A DNA stretch of 17,517 bases, taken from the NCBI GenBank assembly GCA_020355945.1, contig CP070627.1, positions 5,281,191 to 5,298,707 of the forward strand, read 5' to 3'. Numbering within the stretch: position 1 is the stretch's first letter; each line of letters starts with the position of its first letter. Both the position numbers and the translations under genes were made by a program. The notes under the pieces were generated by a model. It saw only the letters and a program-made list of their open reading frames with translations, did no database searches and was not told the DNA's origin. The DNA comes from Candidatus Aminicenantota bacterium. Its GTDB lineage: Bacteria > Acidobacteriota > Aminicenantia > UBA2199. Below are positions 5,989 to 12,334 of this stretch, piece after piece.

Positions 5989-7620
5989 ATGAAGAGATTG
6001 ATTTTTTATTTGGTTTTAGTTATTTTGGTATTGGTTTTTTTCGTACAGGGAAGCGATGCGCTGTTGTGGGGTAATGGTGTTGAAACCAGGACATTTACCA
6101 GTAGTATTGATTCGGGTCCAGGTAAGACATTATCCGTGGATTTGAGTGAAAGTGATATTACCGTCACCAGCAGCGGCAGCAATAAAATTTCGGTAAAGGC
6201 TGTACTAGAAGTAAAGCATTCGGACCAGGAGTTCCTGGAATATTTTCTCAAGGAAACCCGGTTAATTCTTGAACCTTATGGGCAGGGGTTCCGGTTAACC
6301 ATGAAAAGTCCCCGGGATGAAAGGGATTTTTGGAAAGTGGTCAGGGGGGTTAAGAAGTTTTCCTTTTCTATTTCCACGCGGGTACAGTTGAAAATACCGA
6401 CTCAACAATCTTTGCACCTGCAAAACAAATACGGGGATGTCTTCATCGAAGGTATCAGCGGGGAATTGATCGTTAAAAACAGGTCAGGGAAAGTAGAGAT
6501 CAACCAGTGTAAAGGAGAACTGGACCTTACCAACAGTTATTCGGAAGTTAAAATCATGGATTTCAAAGGACCTGTGGAAGTAAAAAATCGCAGTGGTGAA
6601 GTTTCCGTGGAGAACATATCCGGGAACACCACCATTGATAATAGTTATCGGCCGGTGCGCTTCGTGAAAATAGGCGGCCGATTGATTGTTAAAGCTCAAA
6701 GTGGTGATGTCACAGGGGAGGATGTCCAGGGTGACTGTGATATCACTTCTTCCTATAGAAAAGTCCATGTGAGTCATATCAAAGGGAAACTGGAAATCAA
6801 GGCGCCCAGTTGTTCGGTGAAGGTTTCGGACATTCAAAATAATACGGTAATAGAAAACAGCTATGACCCGGTTGAAGTAGACACGATTTTAGGTTCTTTA
6901 AAGATTAGGGGGCGATCCAGCGCAGTAAAAGTCGAGAGTGTGTCCAATGATGTGAACATCCGCACCTCTTATCGACCGGTTTCGGTTGAGGATGTGGGCG
7001 GGTCTTTGGAAATTGACGGGCCATCTTCAGCCGTTACCATGCGGGATATCAAGGGGAATGCCAGGGTGGTGTCTTCCTACAGGGACATTACTGCCGAAAA
7101 TATCCAGGGTTGGTTGGATATTCGCACCACTTCAGGTTCTGTTACCGCCAAAAATATCGGGAAATATGTAGACATCACCTCTAAATATAGGCCTATCCAG
7201 GTCACGCATGTGGGAGGTGATTTAAAAGTAGACGGACGTTCCTGCAGCGTGACTGCCCGGGATATCTCAGGCGATGTGAATATTTCCAATTGTTATCGAT
7301 ATGTGATATTGAAACAGACACAAGGTTCGATTATAGTGAAGGGCAACAGCAGTCCCATTGAGGTTATAGATATAAAAAAGATGCCTAAGAACGGACGTAT
7401 TGAACTTACTACCACTTATAAACCCATTACGCTTCATTTACCCGCATCAGCGGAAGTGCTCATATCCGCATATACGACTTACGGGAAAATCAATTCGGAT
7501 TTTCCAGTCTATCTTAAAAGCGATAATAGCGCCGCGCCTGATGTTCCCGGCAAGAAAGACAGCACCTTTGTCCGCCTTGAAACCAGCGGGAATATTACTG
7601 TTAAAAAAGTTAATGATTAA
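5989..7620 (+). CDS. Exported DUF4097-family beta-repeat protein
   Basis: The 543-residue protein begins with a hydrophobic export signal (about 3-26: RLIFYLVLVILVLVFFVQGSDA). A lead domain (about 30-145) is followed by eight exact 36-residue repeats (146-433), a ninth of 42 residues, and a short beta-rich tail. Each repeat has two half-units: a rung beginning (N/S)SYRPV or similar, and a rung centred on a serine pair (SG, SS or SC). This is typical of DUF4097/adhesin-type right-handed beta-solenoids, which often sit beside ECF sigma and anti-sigma genes. The start has a strong AAAGGAGG 6 bases upstream. It is probably periplasmic or surface exposed; no membrane anchor or sorting motif is seen at the C-terminus. 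Its molecular role is unknown. Context suggests it is the effector or signal partner of the preceding sigma pair. Confidence 0.88.
   Translation: MKRLIFYLVLVILVLVFFVQGSDALLWGNGVETRTFTSSIDSGPGKTLSVDLSESDITVTSSGSNKISVKAVLEVKHSDQEFLEYFLKETRLILEPYGQGFRLTMKSPRDERDFWKVVRGVKKFSFSISTRVQLKIPTQQSLHLQNKYGDVFIEGISGELIVKNRSGKVEINQCKGELDLTNSYSEVKIMDFKGPVEVKNRSGEVSVENISGNTTIDNSYRPVRFVKIGGRLIVKAQSGDVTGEDVQGDCDITSSYRKVHVSHIKGKLEIKAPSCSVKVSDIQNNTVIENSYDPVEVDTILGSLKIRGRSSAVKVESVSNDVNIRTSYRPVSVEDVGGSLEIDGPSSAVTMRDIKGNARVVSSYRDITAENIQGWLDIRTTSGSVTAKNIGKYVDITSKYRPIQVTHVGGDLKVDGRSCSVTARDISGDVNISNCYRYVILKQTQGSIIVKGNSSPIEVIDIKKMPKNGRIELTTTYKPITLHLPASAEVLISAYTTYGKINSDFPVYLKSDNSAAPDVPGKKDSTFVRLETSGNITVKKVND
6424..7287 (+). 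repeat. Eight in-frame 108-bp coding repeats (36 residues each)
   Basis: Repeat starts fall at residues 146 (NKYGDV), 182 (NSYSEV), 218 (NSYRPV), 254 (SSYRKV), 290 (NSYDPV), 326 (TSYRPV), 362 (SSYRDI) and 398 (SKYRPI), with no indel among them. The ninth begins at 434 (NCYRYV). The repeats are similar at protein level but visibly diverged at DNA level, so they are old and not recent slippage products. Confidence 0.85.
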
Positions 7621-9198
7621 TCAACGAGCAACCTTGCTTAATATAACAAGATGGACTTCATTCTTGGTTTTATCTTCATTTATTTGCAATTCCGGTGCTT
7701 TCAAAGTAAACCCGTTGGTTTTGAACACCACCTTCTTGTAGGTATCTTCAATTTTCTCCTTAAAGGAAATTTCATATCCCTTTTTGTCTTTGTCGGCTTC
7801 GGTATCAATCCATTCGAATGTATACAGCCAGGGTCTGTGCATTGGTGTATCAATGCTGGTTAATTCAATTTCCCCTAAATCCAATTTTTCGATGCCGTGG
7901 AGAAAAATCTGTTCCACGTCAATTCTTATTACTTTCCCCCGTGGTTTTACCAGAGGAAATTCCCTGGTTTTCTTAAAATCCACGATATACTTTTTTCCTG
8001 TCCTGTTTTTGATCATGGTAATGGCTTCATCTCTTTCTTTAATGACGGCATTGTGTTTGGCATAGAGTTCATCATATGGGTATTTGGTTTTTAGTCGGTC
8101 AGCGATAACCTTTTTCTGGGCCGGTGATAATTTGAGAAAATTCGCTGTGACTTGATCCAGGTTCTTTTTTTCCTGGAAAAAGCCATTTTTCCATCCGGGA
8201 ACAAACCGGTCCAAAACAAGGCATAGATAAGCACCGAATGCATAACATTTTCCTACTTTTTCAAGAGTAAATTCCATTGTGAAACGTAAGTCCTTTGTCA
8301 GGTTATTTTCAATGTATCCATCCATGAATTTAAAATTAAAAAAGAACGGGTCGTCTTGTTGGCTTATCCCGGGTTTATATTTATTATCTCGAAGGATCAT
8401 TGCCATTTTAATATTGGAATAACTGGCTGTCCCTTCTGAAACCGCAGTGAATTGTTCAGCAGCGGCAGATCCAGGGGGCATGAAGGTTTGTTTGATTTCC
8501 CGGGCCACCAGGTAATCTTTTAAGAACTCTAAAGCCCCGGCATGATCTTTTTCATTGTATGCGTTCAGCAGTGCCAATCCTTCAATATTGGAATAAGTTG
8601 CATATTCGGTATTTACCTTAAACTTATATAGGGCATCATCTCCCTTTCCTGATAGTTCATATTTTCTCTGGAATCCATGGAAGAACTCATGGACGTACAA
8701 AAGGATTTGGCCATCGCTGTCAACCATTGGTTGGTAACCGGGAGGGGGTTTTTTTAATTTCTTAAGCTCTTCCGGCGGAACGTTTACCTGACGCAGTCGT
8801 ATTCGAATGGTGAGCCCCCCTCCACCACCTCCCTTAAGAGGGGGAGCAATCTTTATGGGCAGTTCTTTTTTTCGATTGATGAATATGGATTTTCCCTGTA
8901 GGGTTCGTCCCTGGAGTCTTTCATAACCTTCCGGTACACTCTGACGGGGATTCACCAATAAATGAACCATGTTAGGGAAACGCACCCTGACTTCGATATC
9001 ATTATAGTTGTCCCACCTCGGCCATATTTCTTCAGCAAATCGATCCAGCAGCCGATAAGTTTCTTCGATGCGTTTGAGTTCAATCTCCAAATATTGCCCT
9101 GGTTTTTCTTCTGCGGATATGTTTCCTTTTAATGGGGTGATACAGAGGACAAAACCAAAAAAAATCAAAAGATAATAAAATAAGACGTTTTTTCTCAT
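7621..9198 (-). CDS. Exported HExxH-containing protein, putative zinc metallopeptidase
   Basis: This 525-residue protein has an N-terminal signal (about 4-29). Its zinc-peptidase signature is LLYVHEFFHGFQ, with HEFFH at 170-174. Two downstream glutamates could be the third ligand: E206 in SNIEGLALL and E255 in SEGTASY. Both sit in an EG-x-A context of the gluzincin type. The rest has no family I recognise. The C-terminal 150 residues look beta-rich (VIRIDVEQIFLHG, then GEIELTSIDTP). AAAGGAG just before the ATG supports the start. A glycine-rich stretch (LKGGGGGG, 121-128) is encoded by a GC-rich palindromic segment. The stop abuts the stop of the convergent DUF4097 gene with no base between. 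Peptidase activity is inference from the motif. Confidence 0.72.
   Translation of the reverse strand: MRKNVLFYYLLIFFGFVLCITPLKGNISAEEKPGQYLEIELKRIEETYRLLDRFAEEIWPRWDNYNDIEVRVRFPNMVHLLVNPRQSVPEGYERLQGRTLQGKSIFINRKKELPIKIAPPLKGGGGGGLTIRIRLRQVNVPPEELKKLKKPPPGYQPMVDSDGQILLYVHEFFHGFQRKYELSGKGDDALYKFKVNTEYATYSNIEGLALLNAYNEKDHAGALEFLKDYLVAREIKQTFMPPGSAAAEQFTAVSEGTASYSNIKMAMILRDNKYKPGISQQDDPFFFNFKFMDGYIENNLTKDLRFTMEFTLEKVGKCYAFGAYLCLVLDRFVPGWKNGFFQEKKNLDQVTANFLKLSPAQKKVIADRLKTKYPYDELYAKHNAVIKERDEAITMIKNRTGKKYIVDFKKTREFPLVKPRGKVIRIDVEQIFLHGIEKLDLGEIELTSIDTPMHRPWLYTFEWIDTEADKDKKGYEISFKEKIEDTYKKVVFKTNGFTLKAPELQINEDKTKNEVHLVILSKVAR
8814..8847. repeat. GC-rich palindromic element inserted in frame
   Basis: CCCCCTC (8816-8822) and GAGGGGG (8838-8844) form a 7-bp stem with a 15-base loop. 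The segment differs sharply in base composition from the gene around it and encodes PPLKGGGGGG on the minus strand. Short C/G-run palindromes that translate to PPLKGG-like peptides are known as dispersed repeats in other bacteria; a link here is inference. Confidence 0.45.
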
Positions 9199-9379
9199 CT
9201 TGATCTCCTTTGTGATTTTATTTATATTACGGTTAAATATGGAAGAAACGGATGGAACGTTATGAGCCCTGGTGCTAGAAAAGTTGAAAACTTGTAATTA
9301 AACTTGAAGGCAGGCAAAGAAATCCATAATGGTGGGCTGTCCGTCAATTAATAGAAAAGTGTCCGGAGAAAATTGTTTT

Positions 9380-9409
9380 ATTGAATTATGAATTCAATTC
9401 ATATAAAAT
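9380..9409 (+). promoter_or_regulatory. Candidate promoter with overlapping palindromic operators, second sigma operon
   Basis: TTGAAT (9381-9386), a 17-base spacer and TAAAAT (9404-9409) form a plausible housekeeping promoter, 68 bases upstream of the ATG at 9477. Two perfect inverted repeats overlap it: ATTGAATT-ATG-AATTCAAT (9380-9398) and ATGAATT-C-AATTCAT (9388-9402). A repressor bound here would block polymerase. The DNA is AT-rich, so chance palindromes cannot be excluded. Confidence 0.45.
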
Positions 9410-9476
9410 AGGTGGTGACGTATAAACAGATTATCGGTGTTACCTGATTTCGTTATATATAATGTAAGGAAACATC

Positions 9477-10055
9477 ATGGTAAATCCAATGGATATCAAC
9501 TTTGGTAATTTGTCGGATCGTGAGATTGCAGAGTCCCTTTACAAGGCATATGGGGTTAATCTTGTCCGCTATGCGATAAAATCCTGGCAGCAGGATGAAG
9601 ATGATGCATGGGAAATACTTTATGACACACTGTATGGATTTATAAATTCATATTCTGCACAAACCTTTGACTCTGAACAACAGGTAGGTGCACTGGTTTG
9701 GAAAATTTTTCGGAATAAACTCCGGGACAAATTACGCAAGAAGAAAAGGCAGGGAAATTTTTTAAGTGATGAGCTTGATTCATTGGAGGCAATATTGCTG
9801 GAAAGCAGTGCATCATGTGATGTGCACACTGATGAAAATCCAATCTTATCTGAGCTTGACTCTGTCCTGGAGGAATTAAACGATTGGGAGCGCCAATTGC
9901 TTCTCTGCCGTGCTAACGACTTTCCTTATAAAGTCATCGAGGAATTGACAGGCCGCAAAAAGGATTTCCTCAAAGTCCATTACCAGCGTTTGAAAAAGCG
10001 AATTTCGGAGAAGCTTGAAGGAAATCCTAATTTTAAAGAAGGAGAAGGAAAATGA
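9477..10055 (+). CDS. Sigma-70-family (ECF-like) RNA polymerase sigma factor, divergent
   Basis: This 192-residue protein has a region-2-like segment: DEDDAWEILYDTLYGFIN (40-57), then LVWKIFRNKLRDKLRKKKR (73-91). A region-4-like segment has LEELNDWERQLLLCRANDFPYKVIEELTGRKKDFLKVHYQRLKKRISEKL (131-180). The pattern of DAED-like acidic residues, basic helix and C-terminal HTH fits an ECF sigma factor, but it is more divergent than the one at 4749. The start is set by AGGAA 7 bases before the ATG; an internal ATG at 9489 is possible. The last four bases overlap the next gene (ATGA at 10052). It heads a tightly packed four-gene operon with no recognisable membrane anti-sigma factor, so control probably comes from the co-encoded proteins. 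Confidence 0.8.
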   Translation: MVNPMDINFGNLSDREIAESLYKAYGVNLVRYAIKSWQQDEDDAWEILYDTLYGFINSYSAQTFDSEQQVGALVWKIFRNKLRDKLRKKKRQGNFLSDELDSLEAILLESSASCDVHTDENPILSELDSVLEELNDWERQLLLCRANDFPYKVIEELTGRKKDFLKVHYQRLKKRISEKLEGNPNFKEGEGK

Positions 10056-10597
10056 ATCAAACCAATTCAGCATCGGTTGAGAACATTTTGAAAGCTTATT
10101 CGATTGATTCGGACCAGGGGGCGGAAATACTCTTTCCCGCCGTATTGAAACTCACATGGGATGATGCTCCTATTAAATCGGAAAAATTAAGCCGGTTTTT
10201 AGAACGTTTTCCCGCAGAGAGGCCTTTCGGTGATATCCTGGAAGAAGCAATATCGGCCCACCGAACCAGTATTGATCGTTTAAGTGGAGATACCTCTATT
10301 TCAAGGAATCTCCTTGATCAAGTTCTCAACCACCTGGAACTTCCCAATATAATACCCGTCAAAAAAATGAACGTTTTACTAAAAATACTTCATATTCCTC
10401 TTAAATTGGCTGTCGAAAGTATGCGGGCCAGTTTAAACCGGTTGAATGTGGAAAAGTCGCTTATGCCCTTATCCGGTTTGGCAGCAGGCAGAACCAGGAA
10501 AAGAGACCTTAATTTTTTAAGTTCCGAAAGGTCGAGGGAAGCTTTAAAACGTAGACTTGAAGCTTATATCAATCGTCTATCCCAGGAGAAAAGATAA
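10052..10597 (+). CDS. Unrecognised 181-residue protein with possible HTH, partner of the sigma factor
   Basis: I do not recognise the family. The sequence is soluble, without signal or membrane segment. Residues 84-124 (ISRNLLDQVLNHLELP, then PVKKMNVLLKILHIPLKLAVES) follow the spacing of a degenerate XRE-like helix-turn-helix: small turn, LE-x-P, then L..L.I. The C-terminus (147-181) is strongly basic and helical (RTRKRDLNFLSSERSREALKRRLEAYINRL). The gene is translationally coupled to the sigma gene (ATGA), as anti-sigma factors usually are. A cytoplasmic anti-sigma or co-regulator role is inference from position only. Confidence 0.7.
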   Translation: MNQTNSASVENILKAYSIDSDQGAEILFPAVLKLTWDDAPIKSEKLSRFLERFPAERPFGDILEEAISAHRTSIDRLSGDTSISRNLLDQVLNHLELPNIIPVKKMNVLLKILHIPLKLAVESMRASLNRLNVEKSLMPLSGLAAGRTRKRDLNFLSSERSREALKRRLEAYINRLSQEKR

Positions 10598-10599
10598 CC

Positions 10600-11100
10600 A
10601 TGCGTTTTTCTTATAGTTCATTTAACTCCTTTAATTGGTGCAAAAGACAGACCAAAGAAGAATTTTTTAATAATAAAGTCATCGCATGGCAAGTTGAGGA
10701 GGCAGCAATGAGCCATTTGAGCTATTTTTCAGACATGTTTCATAACCTTGGGAGCTTATCCATAGAGCTTGATAAGGCTCTGAATACGATGGTGCGCTCT
10801 TACCGTACATCCGTTCCAGACAGCGATAAAGAAGAAGCAAAAGAAAAGTTGTTAAGCTTTCTCTCGCTGCTTTCAGAAAAAGGAGAAGACGCTTCTCCGG
10901 TAAAAATTAATCAAATCAGAAAGGGATTAGAAGAATTTATAACACGCCAAAGCATTGGACCAAAAATTAACTTAATCCGCGAAAAAATTGAATCAGGAAA
11001 AAAACTCTCTAAACCGGAGATCGATATTTTGGATGATTTGATTAACCAAATCAGTCATAAGGCCACTGCAGCGTTCCGAAGGATGAGAAAAGCAGGATGA
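10600..11100 (+). CDS. Unrecognised helical protein in the sigma/metallopeptidase operon
   Basis: This 166-residue protein is predicted mostly helical by eye (KEEAKEKLLSFLSLLSEKG, then ISHKATAAFRRMRKAG), with no signal peptide, membrane helix or known motif. The first ATG (10600) lies two bases after the previous stop, with GGAG about 11 bases upstream. An alternative ATG at 10708 (MSHLSYF) has a better GAGGAGG 5 bases upstream and would give 130 residues. The N-terminal extension (MRFSYSSFNSFNWCKRQTKEE) reads as plausible protein, so I keep the long form. Its stop overlaps the metallopeptidase start (ATGA at 11097). It could be substrate, inhibitor or adaptor of the peptidase; this is speculative. 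Confidence 0.68.
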   Translation: MRFSYSSFNSFNWCKRQTKEEFFNNKVIAWQVEEAAMSHLSYFSDMFHNLGSLSIELDKALNTMVRSYRTSVPDSDKEEAKEKLLSFLSLLSEKGEDASPVKINQIRKGLEEFITRQSIGPKINLIREKIESGKKLSKPEIDILDDLINQISHKATAAFRRMRKAG

Positions 11101-12206
11101 AGAAATTTTTTCCCAATTACATTTCCCATGTCATACAACTTCTTGATAGATATTACGAATTCACAGTATCGAAAGATGACGGCAGTATTGCGGTTATACC
11201 TGTTCTCCTGGAACGAATAGAAACTCTGCGCCGTAAATTTATTTCGCTCAAGGAACGGGATGATTTGACGGCGCCCGATCAGTTTTCACGAAACCTTCGT
11301 AGTTTTCAGACACTTTTAATGCAACTGGAAGAATTGGAAAGCTTTGGACTTCCAATTGTTACACACTATAAGCAGCGGTTTGACGGTTATTTGGCTTCTA
11401 TTATGAAACGACTTTGCAGTGAAGTCGGTTGTCCGGTAGACTCCCCACATGTATGTGCAATAAGCACGGGAACCTCGGGTCATGGGCGTGATTATTATTG
11501 GTACCACGGTTATTTTGATACCATTTTTGTCCCTGCTGCCGAAGCATTTTCGCTGCTTAATTTACCCGATCTTTTACATGAATTGGGACATCATATACTG
11601 AAGACCTATCACGATATCTTCTTAGACCCATTTTTTAAATGGCTTTTCGAATACCAGGAAAAGTTAGAGAAGGTGATTCTCCTGGAAGATATCCACGACC
11701 CTAAATCTATTGCTGAAAGCAAACAAATATTTTCGGAATTTTGGCCGGAGTCCTGGAATGATGAATTAGTCTGTGATTTGATTGCAGTATATTGTGTCGG
11801 TCAAGCTTATGCCTGGACAAATCTAAAGATTTGCCAATCAAGTTTCCCGGGTAATTCCATTTATTTCTACACGGATTCCCATCCACCGGATGCTTATCGC
11901 ATGGATGTTATTTTTGCAATGTTGAGGTATCTTGGGATCGGGGAAAAGAATATCCGGGAGGCATGGTTAGAATATGCAACCATTTTTCGACGCCATAAAT
12001 TTTTCCTTTATGAACATTTTTTTCCTTCGGAACTAACCCAAAGAATGGCCCAACATGTTTACGAAATTTGCAATGATATTGGACTTGTACCCTGCATTGA
12101 GAATTTGCAAAAAGATAACACATTGATATCAATATTCAATCGTGCCTGGGGACTTTTCCTGGGAGAGTTGAAAACTAACCCCAAGAAAAAGGGAGAAGGT
12201 GGTTGA
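11097..12206 (+). CDS. Cytoplasmic zinc metallopeptidase-like protein (HELGH)
   Basis: The 369-residue protein carries LPDLLHELGHHILKTYHD, with HELGHH at 161-166. Downstream are NDELVCDLIAVY (E223, D227) and a DSHPPDAYRMD motif (H262, R268). The order HExxH, then ExxxD, then SHPP..R is reminiscent of M48-type peptidases (ExxAD and HPxxxR). Unlike M48 membrane proteases it has no transmembrane helix or signal, so it should act in the cytoplasm. The N-terminal 120 residues look helical and family-less. It closes the sigma operon by an ATGA overlap with the preceding gene. Known logic in XRE-ImmA/IrrE systems, where an HExxH enzyme cleaves a regulator, suggests that this enzyme acts on one of the co-encoded proteins. 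I do not recognise an exact family. Confidence 0.8.
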   Translation: MKKFFPNYISHVIQLLDRYYEFTVSKDDGSIAVIPVLLERIETLRRKFISLKERDDLTAPDQFSRNLRSFQTLLMQLEELESFGLPIVTHYKQRFDGYLASIMKRLCSEVGCPVDSPHVCAISTGTSGHGRDYYWYHGYFDTIFVPAAEAFSLLNLPDLLHELGHHILKTYHDIFLDPFFKWLFEYQEKLEKVILLEDIHDPKSIAESKQIFSEFWPESWNDELVCDLIAVYCVGQAYAWTNLKICQSSFPGNSIYFYTDSHPPDAYRMDVIFAMLRYLGIGEKNIREAWLEYATIFRRHKFFLYEHFFPSELTQRMAQHVYEICNDIGLVPCIENLQKDNTLISIFNRAWGLFLGELKTNPKKKGEGG

Positions 12207-12242
12207 CAATAAGATAAGGGGAACGTTGCTTATGTAATTGTC
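12205..12242 (+). terminator. Hairpin at the end of the second sigma operon
   Basis: GACAAT (12205-12210) pairs with ATTGTC (12237-12242), and ATAAG (12214-12218) with CTTAT (12229-12233), separated by a 3x3 internal loop. The stem starts inside the metallopeptidase stop codon. No T-run follows, so intrinsic termination would be weak; it may act as a 3'-end stabiliser. Confidence 0.35.
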
Positions 12243-12261
12243 CTCATCAGAAAACGGATAA

Positions 12262-12295
12262 AGAAATTAAATACCTGACCGCATAATTTCCATAA
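12262..12295 (+). repeat. 34-bp dispersed repeat, copy 1
   Basis: AGAAATTAAATA-N-CTGAC-N2-CATAATTT-N2-ATAA here matches 14589-14622 in the same orientation at 29 of 34 positions. CATAATTTC is tandemly duplicated at 12282-12290 and 12291-12299. The two copies flank the ATPase and adenosyltransferase genes. Confidence 0.6.
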
Positions 12296-12300
12296 TTTCA

Positions 12301-12326
12301 GCAGAGGTCGCAGAGAGTGCAGGGAG
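12301..12326 (+). repeat. GCAGAG-rich intergenic motif
   Basis: Imperfect repeats of (G)CAGAG (GCAGAGGTCGCAGAGAGTGC) lie just downstream of the ATPase stop. Similar CGCAGAG strings are common as intergenic repeats in several bacterial groups; a match to a specific family is not claimed. Confidence 0.3.
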
Positions 12327-12334
12327 CAATTGTT

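Noticed and set aside
6484..6837. 117-residue minus-strand frame inside the DUF4097 gene.
   Set aside because: It is a shadow of the repeat-coding frame, with no start signal or family resemblance.
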